Assembly: GCA_028289375.1 (NCBI GenBank)
Contig: JANQQK010000079.1
Span: 40,330 to 104,329, forward strand
Direction of reading: 5' to 3'
DNA from: Phycisphaerae bacterium
GTDB taxonomy: Bacteria > Planctomycetota > Phycisphaerae > UBA1845
Length of the DNA: 64,000 nt
Below, piece after piece: positions 44,281 through 53,508 of the stretch. Under the pieces are notes generated by a model that was given only the letters and a program-made list of their open reading frames with translations, ran no database searches and had not been told where the DNA came from. The position numbers were made by a program, and so were the translations under genes. Numbering within the stretch: the stretch's first letter is position 1; the number at the start of each line of letters is the position of its first letter.

Positions 44281-46194
44281 ATGAACGAGAAGGTCCTGAA
44301 AAAACTGGAATTCCAGACGGTACGCGATGCCTTGGCGGATCGCTGCCGCTCTCAGCTCGGCAAACCGCTGGCGGGCAAGCTGTCACCGTCGGCGTCCCAG
44401 TCGCAGGTGGCCAAGTGGCTTGATCAGGTCCGCGAGATGCAGCAGGTGAAGGAGGGGATCGGTCTACCGCCGCTGGGATCGATCCGCGATGTGCGCCTGA
44501 GCGTGAAGTTATCGGGCAAACCAACCGGCGTGGAGCCGGAAGCATTGGCCGACATCGGCGCGACGCTGGACGGTGTCTGCGAGTTGTGGCGATGGGGGCA
44601 GAAGCTGCCCGAGGAATTCGGTCTGCTGCGAACGGTGATCGATCGCGTGACCGACCTGACGCCGCTGGCTGAGAAGATTCACGAGACGATCGATCCGCGT
44701 GGTGAGGTTCGGGACTACGCCAGTTCGAAGCTGGCGTCCATTCGCGGAACCATCGCGAAGTCCAAGTCACAGATCGACATCGTGTTCGATCGCATCTTGC
44801 GTCATCAATCGGTCACGCGGTATCTGCAGTATGCGGGGGTCACGTTCCACAACGATCGCAAGGTGCTGCCGTTGCGGGCGGAGTACCGTGGGCGGGTGAA
44901 TGGCATTATCCACCGCAGTTCCGATTCGGGGGCGACGCTTTTTGTTGAACCGCAGGAAGTCGTCGAGCTGAACAACGCCATCGTGCGACTTCGCGATGAC
45001 GAGCGGAAGGAAATTTCGCGCATCGTCAGCCAGTTGTCACGCGTGGTGCATCAGCAGGAACGCGAGATTCTCGATTCGCTTGGGGCGGCGGCGGTGTTGG
45101 ATCTGCTGGTGGCCAAGGTCCGGTATGCCGAGGACTTCCAGGCGGTCGTGCCGGAACTGAGCGACGATCGCAAACTCTATCTGCGCGAGGCGAGGCATCC
45201 GGTTTTGCAGATTGTGTTTGATCGTGAGGCGGCGGAGGGCGGCGAGAAACGCGAGGTTGTGCCGATCTCGATGCGACTGGGTGACGACTTCGACATTCTG
45301 ATCGTCACCGGTCCGAACACCGGCGGCAAGACCATCGCGCTCAAGACGGTGGGTCTGCTCGCAGCCATGACGCAGGCGGGGGTTCCGATACCCGCCGAGG
45401 TCGGGTCGCGGATGCCGATCTTCAAGAACCTGTTCATGGACATTGGCGATGAGCAGAGCATCGAACAGTCTCTGAGCACGTTCAGCTCGCATCTCAAGAC
45501 CATTTTGGACATGCTCAAGCGGGCGGGCGAGCACTCGCTCGTGCTGATCGACGAACTGGGGGCAGGAACAGATCCGGATGAAGGGGCGGCCATCGGCAGG
45601 GCGGTGGTGGACGAGTTGCTGCGGTTGAAGGCGTACGCGGTGATCACGACGCACCTGTCGACGCTCAAGGCGGCGGCATTCACCGAGGATCGGGTCGACA
45701 ATGCCTGTGTCGAGTTCGACGTGGAGACGCTGAGGCCACTCTATCGACTCAAACTCGGTGAGCCGGGCAACAGCAACGCCATCGTGATTGCTCAGCGGCT
45801 GGGGATGTCCAAATCGCTGGTCAAATCGGCGCGCTCGCATCTCGATCGGCGGCAGCAGGCGTTGCAGAAGGCGATCGACGGCACACTCAAGTCACGACGT
45901 CGTGCGGAAGCGGCACGGGAAGAGGCCGAACAAGCGCGCATGGACGCCGAACGCAAACGCCGTGACATGGAACAGCGTGAACGGGAGTTGGCCGAGGCGC
46001 AAAACGCCCACAATGTCTGGGTCGACTGGGTCAACCGGCTGCGTGAGGGCGACGAGGTTTTTCTTCGTTCGTTCGATCGGGCGGGGAAGTTGGTTCGCGT
46101 TCAATTCCAAAAACAGACGGCATTGGTGAACTCCGGGGCGATGGAAATCGAAGTAAGGCTACAGGACTTGCAGCCGCCCGAGCCGGATGCATAA
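44281..46194 (+). CDS. mutS2: MutS2 family protein without the Smr domain
   Basis: The 637-residue product has the MutS2 layout: an N-terminal core, the ATPase with Walker A GPNTGGKT (344-351) and Walker B LVLIDELGAGTD (about 420-431), then a long charged coiled-coil (RRRAEAAREEAEQARMDAER). A short KOW-like end (GDEVFLRSFDRAGKLVRVQF) follows. Standard MutS2 is about 780 residues and ends in an Smr nuclease domain; this one stops before it. MutS2 acts on recombination intermediates and, in some bacteria, stalled ribosomes. The start is the ATG at 44281. Confidence 0.88.
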   Translation: MNEKVLKKLEFQTVRDALADRCRSQLGKPLAGKLSPSASQSQVAKWLDQVREMQQVKEGIGLPPLGSIRDVRLSVKLSGKPTGVEPEALADIGATLDGVCELWRWGQKLPEEFGLLRTVIDRVTDLTPLAEKIHETIDPRGEVRDYASSKLASIRGTIAKSKSQIDIVFDRILRHQSVTRYLQYAGVTFHNDRKVLPLRAEYRGRVNGIIHRSSDSGATLFVEPQEVVELNNAIVRLRDDERKEISRIVSQLSRVVHQQEREILDSLGAAAVLDLLVAKVRYAEDFQAVVPELSDDRKLYLREARHPVLQIVFDREAAEGGEKREVVPISMRLGDDFDILIVTGPNTGGKTIALKTVGLLAAMTQAGVPIPAEVGSRMPIFKNLFMDIGDEQSIEQSLSTFSSHLKTILDMLKRAGEHSLVLIDELGAGTDPDEGAAIGRAVVDELLRLKAYAVITTHLSTLKAAAFTEDRVDNACVEFDVETLRPLYRLKLGEPGNSNAIVIAQRLGMSKSLVKSARSHLDRRQQALQKAIDGTLKSRRRAEAAREEAEQARMDAERKRRDMEQRERELAEAQNAHNVWVDWVNRLREGDEVFLRSFDRAGKLVRVQFQKQTALVNSGAMEIEVRLQDLQPPEPDA

Positions 46195-46220
46195 GCGTTC
46201 ACGGATCACCGGAGTCTACA

Positions 46221-47369
46221 GTGAGATCCTATTTGCCGATTTTGGCGGACTACTTCGTCTACATCGCCGCCGTCGCCGCCGTTGGGAATGCGATCGTCAT
46301 CGCGGCCGTCGCGCGGCTCACCGTGACGGCCAAGAAGATCGACATGTATCAACTCACCACCGGGCTGGTGGCCGGTGCGTTTGTGTTCATGGCCAAGTCG
46401 GCGGTTGTTGTGGTCGTCAGCCGTGGCTTGTTCGGCGTCATACATCTGATGTACGACCTTCTCGCGATCACGCTGCCCTTGGCTGGATTGTTGCTGCTGT
46501 TGATCGGTTGGCGATCGAAGGATGTCAAGCCGACGCGGGCCATTATCGTGCTGTCACTGATGACACTTCTCGCGATTCCCGTCGGTGTGTATGCCACGTT
46601 CATCGAGCCGTTCCGTGTGCAGCTCGAAAAAGTCGACGTAACAATTGCAGATGATCGCGCAGGCTCCTCGGACGTCACCATCGGCGTGTTGGCCGACATT
46701 CAAACCGAGCACATTACCGAACACGAACGGGACGCGATCGACCGACTCATGGCCTGCAAGCCGGATATGATCCTGATACCAGGCGATGTGTTTCAGGGGC
46801 GTGATCAACGACTCGAATGGGAGTGGGACAGCCTGCGTGAACTGCTTTCCCGATTGCAAGCGCCAGCCGGTGTCTACGCGGTCGCAGGTCATTGCGAATC
46901 AGTTGATCGACTGAAGCGAATCATGTCTGGGCTTCCGATTCATGTGCTCGACAACGACGTCATGAGCGTTCGTTTCAAAGACCGCCGCATGACGATCATT
47001 GGCTTGGACGTGCACAACTCCGCCGAGCGATCGGCATTGATGACGCGCATGGAGCAAGCATCAACGCCGGACGACATCCGCATCATGTTCGCGCACATGC
47101 CGGATCCGGTGCTGTCGCTTTCACGCGATACGCGCGTTGATCTGTTCGTTGCAGGTCATACGCACGGCGGGCAGGTTGTGGTTCCCGGATTTGGCCCACC
47201 CATCACATTCTCAAGTGTCCCGCGACATATCGGTGCCGGCGGATTGCACGACCTGCATGGCCGCCGAATTTACGTCGGTCGCGGACTGGGCTGGGAGCAC
47301 TGGCTCGCGCCGCGCATCCGGTTCCTTTGCCCGCCGGAAGTGACGTTGCTCACCCTGCGCGATCCGTAA
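46221..47369 (+). CDS. Membrane-anchored calcineurin-like metallophosphoesterase
   Basis: The 382-residue product has about four N-terminal membrane segments (10-30, 46-66, 72-95, 108-128), then a metallophosphoesterase domain. Metal motifs are D159 in VLADIQ, GD at 188-189, a GHCE at 223-226, His 292 and GHTHGGQ at 312-318. The usual DxH is DIQ and the usual GNH(D/E) is GHCE, so two metal ligands differ. Similar enzymes act on lipid A precursors. It starts at a GTG with GGAG eight bases upstream, 26 bases after mutS2. Confidence 0.8.
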   Translation: MRSYLPILADYFVYIAAVAAVGNAIVIAAVARLTVTAKKIDMYQLTTGLVAGAFVFMAKSAVVVVVSRGLFGVIHLMYDLLAITLPLAGLLLLLIGWRSKDVKPTRAIIVLSLMTLLAIPVGVYATFIEPFRVQLEKVDVTIADDRAGSSDVTIGVLADIQTEHITEHERDAIDRLMACKPDMILIPGDVFQGRDQRLEWEWDSLRELLSRLQAPAGVYAVAGHCESVDRLKRIMSGLPIHVLDNDVMSVRFKDRRMTIIGLDVHNSAERSALMTRMEQASTPDDIRIMFAHMPDPVLSLSRDTRVDLFVAGHTHGGQVVVPGFGPPITFSSVPRHIGAGGLHDLHGRRIYVGRGLGWEHWLAPRIRFLCPPEVTLLTLRDP

Positions 47370-47390
47370 CGCGCTCGCGACGCCACGTCA

Positions 47391-49154
47391 TTACATGCTC
47401 GCGTCGCCCTGGTCCGGCATGCGATCGGCAGGTGGTGGATCATTCGGCTGAGCGCCCATCGGCTGAACCATGGCGTTCATGAATGCGTTCTTCATGGCGA
47501 CGATGAGATCCATCGGAACAAAGAATGCACCCGACGCAGAACGCTCATCGATGCTGTTTCCATGGAGCACCAGAGGGGCGTCCACCGTTGGCATGACCAT
47601 GCCGTTCATCTGAGCCGGATCGAGCTTGGTCATCACTTGCAGCAATCGATCGACGGCGACATACATCTCCATCGTTCGGCGATTGCCGACACGGGTGGAA
47701 GCGGTCGCGATGCCCTTTGCCTTTGCGAGGGGAGCACCATCGGATCGCGCGGAGGCCAATAGTGCCGCCGTCTGATCGACTCCACCGCCGATGGTCATGA
47801 CGACGTTGTCGTCGCTCGCCCGCGAGACGCGGACGATGACATTCGCCTCGCCGAATATCTTCTTGACCATCTCCTTGACGTGTTGATCGGCATCGTCGGG
47901 GAGTGTGAACGTCAGATGGTCAACGGCGCTTCCGCCTTGCTTCTCGGCGTTCTTCGTGTACGAGACGAGCGACGCGATTTCCTTGGCTTCGTCGTCGTCA
48001 ATGCCTTCAACGCCGGTCTTCACTTGCCCGACCATGTCGGCCAATGTGGTGATGAAGGCGCCTGCGTTTCCATTGGTGCGAATGACGATGTTGGCTGCCA
48101 GCGTGCCGGATCGGTCATCGGGCAACGCCACGACATCGGCAGACAGGCTGGTGGTGAACTTGGCCAAGTTGGTCAGCGAAGTTGTGGCCGGCATCCACTT
48201 GTCGGCTTCGAGTCCCTGTCCCTCCATGAAGGTACGGATGCTGTTCTCGAGCGATTTGGCCGACATCTCCGCGTATGTTCGACTTGATTGAAATCCCATA
48301 GCGGCGATGTACTTCTCATTGGGCAGTCCTTTCAGCAACGACTCATTTGTCCCCGGAACGCTCGCCATCACCTTCGCCAACTGCGTGCCGGACTGAGCGT
48401 CGGCGTATCCACCGAGGGTCAGCCCCTTCGGATCGAATGTCGCGTGGAACTGCAGTTGTCCGAGGTCTTTCAACTCCTGCTCGGAAGTGGCCATCCCCAT
48501 CTGCTTTGCTGCCTGAAGCAATCTGGTGGTCATGGGGTTGGCCATCACTTCTTTGGCATTGACCCAGATTGTCATGTCGTTGTCGCGCCAACGACGTGTC
48601 TGCTCATCATTGAAACGTGTGCGCAGGACACCCTTCATGCCGGTCAGGCGATTGAGCGCGTTGCGGTTCTGGGCCACGGCCGCGAAGCGTTCCCTGTAGG
48701 GAATGGCGAAGGACGTGCGTTCTGCGAAGAAGATCTTGCTGGCGCCGTCGTTTGTTGCTTCAGCAGACATGCCCTTCATCATCGCCTGGTAATTGGTCGT
48801 CGGCAGCAGAATGACAAGCGATTGTGAGATACCCTGACCCTGCACCGGTGGGAGCATCACGACGGCGAAACCACCATTGTCGTCGAACCCCGCTTGCAAA
48901 CCGAGCAACATCTTGGCCATCGTGACAGGCGGCCCCATCATCATCGGAACCTGCAGTGGCTGCATGAACGCGTTGAGTCGTTGATCGAATCGGCGAAGAT
49001 CCGGAACGGCGAGCGTGCCCCACGTGTCAGCCGGCAACACGTCGAGCAGGTCGACGCGGGGTGGGGCGGCTTCTCCTTCCTGCCCACGGGCGTGGGTGAC
49101 GACGAACGTCGAACAAATCAACAGGACAAGCGATGTCGCAACGAATCGGGGCAT
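47391..49154 (-). CDS. Secreted protein of unknown function, DUF3352-like
   Basis: The 587-residue product has a signal peptide (VATSLVLLICSTFVVTHARG). The mature protein is a long alternation of helices and strands with no catalytic motif. The opening LLDVLPADTWGTLAVPDLRRF resembles the DUF3352 type of exported protein found in planctomycetes. Met is frequent in the second half. AAGGAG lies six bases before the ATG. It converges with the phosphoesterase gene (21 bases apart). Confidence 0.7.
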   Translation of the reverse strand: MPRFVATSLVLLICSTFVVTHARGQEGEAAPPRVDLLDVLPADTWGTLAVPDLRRFDQRLNAFMQPLQVPMMMGPPVTMAKMLLGLQAGFDDNGGFAVVMLPPVQGQGISQSLVILLPTTNYQAMMKGMSAEATNDGASKIFFAERTSFAIPYRERFAAVAQNRNALNRLTGMKGVLRTRFNDEQTRRWRDNDMTIWVNAKEVMANPMTTRLLQAAKQMGMATSEQELKDLGQLQFHATFDPKGLTLGGYADAQSGTQLAKVMASVPGTNESLLKGLPNEKYIAAMGFQSSRTYAEMSAKSLENSIRTFMEGQGLEADKWMPATTSLTNLAKFTTSLSADVVALPDDRSGTLAANIVIRTNGNAGAFITTLADMVGQVKTGVEGIDDDEAKEIASLVSYTKNAEKQGGSAVDHLTFTLPDDADQHVKEMVKKIFGEANVIVRVSRASDDNVVMTIGGGVDQTAALLASARSDGAPLAKAKGIATASTRVGNRRTMEMYVAVDRLLQVMTKLDPAQMNGMVMPTVDAPLVLHGNSIDERSASGAFFVPMDLIVAMKNAFMNAMVQPMGAQPNDPPPADRMPDQGDASM

Positions 49155-49248
49155 ATCAGGCTCCTTGTTAGCAGTGTGATGAGCGCAGCACGACGCGCGG
49201 CGTGTCCTGTGCCTGCATGGCCGGTGGTATCACCCACGAGCGGGAATG

Positions 49249-50328
49249 TCAAAGTGTATCACCGCCTGAGGCGGACACGTGGTCAGTCGATGCTGGAAAT
49301 TGTAGGAGTTCGTCGGCGTGGTGGCAGGCGACAATGTGATCGTCCGACAGCCCGGTTTTTCCGGTCAGCGGTGGCGTTTCTGATCTGCAGATGTCGGTGG
49401 CGAACGGGCAGCGTGTGTGAAAGGCGCACCCGGTTGGTGGATCGACGGCAGATGGAACTTCTCCACGCAGTACGATTCGGGAGCGTTTGCGCTGCGGGTC
49501 AGGCTCTGGCACTGCGGAAAGCAGGGCCATCGTGTAGGGATGTCGTGCTGATGCGAAGATGTTGGCAGCCGACGCAGACTCGACGATTCTCCCGAGATAC
49601 ATCACGGCGATGCGGTCGCAGAAGTGACGCACGACGGCAAGATTGTGGGCGATGAACAGATAGGACAAACCGAATTCGCCGCGCAGGTCAGCCAACAGGT
49701 TGATGACTTGCGATTGAATGGAGACGTCCAGCGCACTGACTGGCTCGTCGCACACGATGAATTTCGGATTCAGAGCGATCGCACGGGCAATCCCGATACG
49801 CTGCCGCTGTCCTCCCGAGAATTCGTGCGGATAGCGATGGAGATCGTCGCCGGTCAGGCCCACTTTCTCCAGGAGTTCCGCGACGCGTTCACTCATGTTT
49901 CTTCCCGTTGCGATGCGATGAATCATCAGTGGTTCACCGACGATCGACGCCACCGTCATGCGCGGGTTGAGGCTGCCAGCCGGGTCCTGAAAGATGATCT
50001 GCATATCGCGTCGCACGCGGCGAAGCGTCGATGAAGACATGGACAGGACGTCGTGACCATCGAAGTGTATCGAACCGGATGTGGCTGGCGTCAGTCGCAG
50101 GATCGTTCGGCCTAGCGTCGTCTTGCCGCATCCGCTCTCACCGACAATGCCGACGGTCTCGCCCGTTGCGACATCGAGACTCACGCCGTCGACAGCACGC
50201 AAGTTGGCATGCACACGCGACAACACACCCTTGCGGATGGGGAAGTGCGTCTTCAGGTCGCGCACGCGAAGCAACGGCGACGCGGTTGGGGTTGATTCGC
50301 GCCCCGTTGATGTCATGGCTTCAGACAT
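49249..50328 (-). CDS. Oligopeptide ABC transporter ATPase (DppF/OppF-like)
   Basis: The 359-residue product is one of two ATPases of a peptide importer. It has Walker A GESGCGKT, the Q-loop QDPAGSLNPR, the signature FSGGQRQRIGIARA, Walker B FIVCDEPVSALD and the C-terminal Cys-rich region typical of OppD/OppF (GCAFHTRCPFATDIC). I chose MSEAMTS at 50328; it overlaps the upstream ATPase gene by eight bases. It is the last gene of an eight-gene operon. Confidence 0.93.
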   Translation of the reverse strand: MSEAMTSTGRESTPTASPLLRVRDLKTHFPIRKGVLSRVHANLRAVDGVSLDVATGETVGIVGESGCGKTTLGRTILRLTPATSGSIHFDGHDVLSMSSSTLRRVRRDMQIIFQDPAGSLNPRMTVASIVGEPLMIHRIATGRNMSERVAELLEKVGLTGDDLHRYPHEFSGGQRQRIGIARAIALNPKFIVCDEPVSALDVSIQSQVINLLADLRGEFGLSYLFIAHNLAVVRHFCDRIAVMYLGRIVESASAANIFASARHPYTMALLSAVPEPDPQRKRSRIVLRGEVPSAVDPPTGCAFHTRCPFATDICRSETPPLTGKTGLSDDHIVACHHADELLQFPASTDHVSASGGDTL

Positions 50329-51439
50329 GCGCGGATTCCGGTTGATTGTCCTGTCGCGCTGGTACTTCCCAACAGGCGACGAAGTGCTCCGGTTCAGCTT
50401 CTTGCAGTGTCGGACTCCCGCCTTGTTGCCCGTCGACGTCACGAATGCACCGCGCGAGCACACCATCGGTGACAGGTCGATTGCCACTGCAGGCCAATTC
50501 GCGCGTTAGACCACAGCGCGGATGAAACCTGCATCCGTCGGGGAAACGGCGTGCATTCGGCACAGACCCCGGTATGACAGTGAGGCGTTCCTTCGCATCC
50601 GAGATGCGCGGCAGACTTTCGAGCAGCCCCCGCGTGTAAGGGTGCAGTGGATTGGCAAACAATTCACGCACCGGCGCCAGTTCCACCACCTGCCCGGCGT
50701 ACATCACGCACACGCGATCGGCGGTCTCTGCCACAACGCCGAGATCGTGCGACACGAGCATCACGCTCATTCCCTGCGATTCCTTCAACGAAAGCAGCAG
50801 ATCGAGAATCTGCGCCTGCACGGTGACATCAAGCGCCGTCGTTGGTTCGTCGGCGATCAGCAGCTTCGGATGGCACATCAGTGCCATCGCAATCATGACC
50901 CGCTGACGCATTCCGCCTGAAAGCTGATGCGGGAAGTCTCGTGCTCGCTCTGACGCCGCCGCAATGCCGACCTTCCCGAGCATCGTCACCGCCCGATCCC
51001 ACGCCTCACGACGATTCGCCAAGCCATGGGCGAGCAGCGCTTCAGCCACCTGATCGCCGACCTGGTGAATCGGATTCAACGACGTCATCGGCTCCTGGAA
51101 GATCATGGAAATGTGCTGCCCGCGTACCGAGCGCATGGCCGATTCATCGAGCAACAGCAGATCAACCGATTCTTCATCGCGATCGAAGAGCACCCGACCT
51201 GAAGCGATGCGACCTGCCGTCGGAGAAATGAGTCGCATGATCGACATCGCGGTTGCACTCTTGCCGCATCCGCTTTCGCCGACGATGGCAAGCACTTCGC
51301 CGCGACGCACATCGAACGTCACGTTATCCACGGCGGTGATCGTCCCGCCGTCCGAACGATACTCGGTCCGCAGTCCCTCGACGCGGAGCAACGGCTGATG
51401 TCGCCGGCCTGATTTGTCTGCAGTTTGCACTGACGTCAT
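50321..51439 (-). CDS. Oligopeptide ABC transporter ATPase (DppD/OppD-like)
   Basis: The 372-residue product has Walker [47 protein letters not shown] and the C-terminal cysteine motif GCRFHPRCG. The start MTSVQTADK at 51439 overlaps the stop of the permease gene upstream by four bases (ATGA). It would work as a pair with the downstream ATPase and serve both permease pairs of this operon. Confidence 0.93.
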   Translation of the reverse strand: MTSVQTADKSGRRHQPLLRVEGLRTEYRSDGGTITAVDNVTFDVRRGEVLAIVGESGCGKSATAMSIMRLISPTAGRIASGRVLFDRDEESVDLLLLDESAMRSVRGQHISMIFQEPMTSLNPIHQVGDQVAEALLAHGLANRREAWDRAVTMLGKVGIAAASERARDFPHQLSGGMRQRVMIAMALMCHPKLLIADEPTTALDVTVQAQILDLLLSLKESQGMSVMLVSHDLGVVAETADRVCVMYAGQVVELAPVRELFANPLHPYTRGLLESLPRISDAKERLTVIPGSVPNARRFPDGCRFHPRCGLTRELACSGNRPVTDGVLARCIRDVDGQQGGSPTLQEAEPEHFVACWEVPARQDNQPESAHV

Positions 51440-52491
51440 GTTCTTGCTTGCAATTCGGTTCGTGGGTCGATCGCATCGCGCAACGCATCGCCGACGAGGT
51501 TGTAAGCGAGCACCGCCACAAAAATCGCCACACAGGGTGGATAGACCATATAGGGGTCGCTGCGCAAATGCACGTACGCACTGCGGAGGAGGTTGCCCCA
51601 CGACGGATTGGGTGGCTGCACACCGAACCCCAGCCAACTCAACGCCGCTTCGATCAAGATCGCCTGAGCGACGCCAAACGTCAGCGTCACCAGTGCCGGT
51701 GCCAACGCATTGGGCAGCAGATGCCGCACCGCGATTCGCAGCGTACCCGCACCGCTCGCTCGGGCAGCCAGGACAAATTCCTGCTCCTTGAGCTTGATGA
51801 ACTCGCCACGCGTGAAACGTGCAACGGCGGTCCATCGCGTGATGCCGATAATGATCATGACGTTCACGATGTTCGGCTCAAGCCAGACCATGACGGACAG
51901 AATCAGAAACAACACCGGGAAGCAGATCACGACCTCGATCACGCGCGACAGCACCGCGTCGACCCAGCCACCCGCGAATCCCGCAATACCTCCGATGAAC
52001 AGACCGATGAATCCGGCGATCCCCATGGCCACCACACCAACCGACATCGAAACGGTTGTCCCATGCACCATGCGGGCGGCAATATCTCGCCCAATCTCGT
52101 CGGTTCCCAACCAATGCGTTGACGACGGTGAGGCGAATGACTGTGTGGATGTTTCCGTTGGTCCGAACGGGATCAGCGGCCAGATTGCGGTGTCCGCGTC
52201 GCTCAGTTCTGACTTCGCATCGAAACCCGGCAGTCCGAACGGCTTCGAAGGCCTGACGATTCGGCCGACGATCGGAATCCGCCGCACTGTTTCCACAACA
52301 GCCGGGGCATACCATTGATCCTGATAGCGACAGACGATCGGCACATTCCCCGCGATGAGCGGCGACAACATCGCAATCAGCAGCAACGATAGGACACATC
52401 CCAGTCCGACGACACCAGCGCGATTCCGACGGAACCGCTGCCAAAGGCGTTGCGACCCGGTCGCATGTTGATCAGGCCCGCGCGTCATCAT
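51436..52491 (-). CDS. Oligopeptide ABC transporter permease (OppC/DppC-like, second set)
   Basis: The 351-residue product has about six membrane segments and an N-terminal extension typical of OppC/DppC. A periplasmic loop of about 90 residues lies after the first segment. It keeps the EAA motif (AARASGAGTLRIAVRHLLPN). The start is the first of two ATGs at 52491; GAGGAT lies about eight bases upstream. It overlaps the partner permease by 20 bases. Confidence 0.9.
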   Translation of the reverse strand: MMTRGPDQHATGSQRLWQRFRRNRAGVVGLGCVLSLLLIAMLSPLIAGNVPIVCRYQDQWYAPAVVETVRRIPIVGRIVRPSKPFGLPGFDAKSELSDADTAIWPLIPFGPTETSTQSFASPSSTHWLGTDEIGRDIAARMVHGTTVSMSVGVVAMGIAGFIGLFIGGIAGFAGGWVDAVLSRVIEVVICFPVLFLILSVMVWLEPNIVNVMIIIGITRWTAVARFTRGEFIKLKEQEFVLAARASGAGTLRIAVRHLLPNALAPALVTLTFGVAQAILIEAALSWLGFGVQPPNPSWGNLLRSAYVHLRSDPYMVYPPCVAIFVAVLAYNLVGDALRDAIDPRTELQART

Positions 52492-53464
52492 AACGAATCC
52501 TCGGGTCTGCCCATGCATAGGCCAGATCAGCAATCAACGTTGCCAGCAGAACCAGCATCGCCGTCAGCGACGACAGCGCCATCACGGTCGGATAGTCGCG
52601 CTGCAACACGGCTTCATAGAACAACCGCCCAACGCCGGGATATTGAAACATGACTTCAAGTATGACCGACCCGCTCACCACCGTCGGCAGCAACAGCCCG
52701 AGCAGGGTGATCATCGGCACGAACGTGTTGCGAAATCCGTGTCGCCAAACGACTGCGCTTTCAGTCAGCCCCTTCGCGCGGGCTGTCCGCACGTAATCCT
52801 GCTCGAGCACTTCCATCATGTTGCCGCGGACAAGACGTGATTGATACGCCAGCGATGGATACGTGAAACAGATGGCGATCAGCAGCAAGTGTTGCCCGAT
52901 GCTGACGAGTTTGCCACCGAACGACATCGATGCGACGTCATCTGCATAAGCGCCCGATACCGGAATCCCCGGAATGGGAATGACCACCACCGCGACGATC
53001 AGCAGCATCGCCGCCACGTAACTCGGGACCGAATAGAGCGCATAGAGCAGCGTGCTGATCACGCGATCGAAGCGTCCACCGCTGCGCATCGCCGACCGTA
53101 CTCCGATCGCGATCGATATCACCAGCCCGCCTGCCAGCGATATCACGCTCAGCAGCAACGTCCACGGCAACCGCTCGCCGATCTTGACCAGAACTGGCCG
53201 GCTGTCCGAAAAAGACTGCCCAAAGTCGAGCGTCAGTGATCGCCACAGCCACCGTCCATATTGCACATGCAGTGGCTGATCCAGCCCGAAGTGTGCTTCG
53301 AGCCGTTGAAACGTTGCCTCCGACATCGCCTGCGACATGCCGGCATCGTCGGTCAGCAGCGTCGGCTCACCTGGTGCAAGATGCACCACCGCGAACGTGA
53401 CAGCCGTGATGCCAACATATGTCGGAACAAGCAGCAGGACACGTCGAAGGGCGTAGGTCAGCAT
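52472..53464 (-). CDS. Oligopeptide ABC transporter permease (OppB/DppB-like, second set)
   Basis: The 330-residue product has about six membrane segments and the OppB features VVHLAPGEP near the start and the EAA-type motif DYVRTARAKGLTESAVVWRH. The ATG at 53464 is chosen; a GTG at 53476 is possible. It is read just after the second substrate-binding protein, 44 bases downstream of it. Confidence 0.9.
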   Translation of the reverse strand: MLTYALRRVLLLVPTYVGITAVTFAVVHLAPGEPTLLTDDAGMSQAMSEATFQRLEAHFGLDQPLHVQYGRWLWRSLTLDFGQSFSDSRPVLVKIGERLPWTLLLSVISLAGGLVISIAIGVRSAMRSGGRFDRVISTLLYALYSVPSYVAAMLLIVAVVVIPIPGIPVSGAYADDVASMSFGGKLVSIGQHLLLIAICFTYPSLAYQSRLVRGNMMEVLEQDYVRTARAKGLTESAVVWRHGFRNTFVPMITLLGLLLPTVVSGSVILEVMFQYPGVGRLFYEAVLQRDYPTVMALSSLTAMLVLLATLIADLAYAWADPRIRYDDARA

Positions 53465-53508
53465 GGTGGCGAGCACTCCGTGCCGCGTGCATCATCGAAG
53501 ACGTTGGC

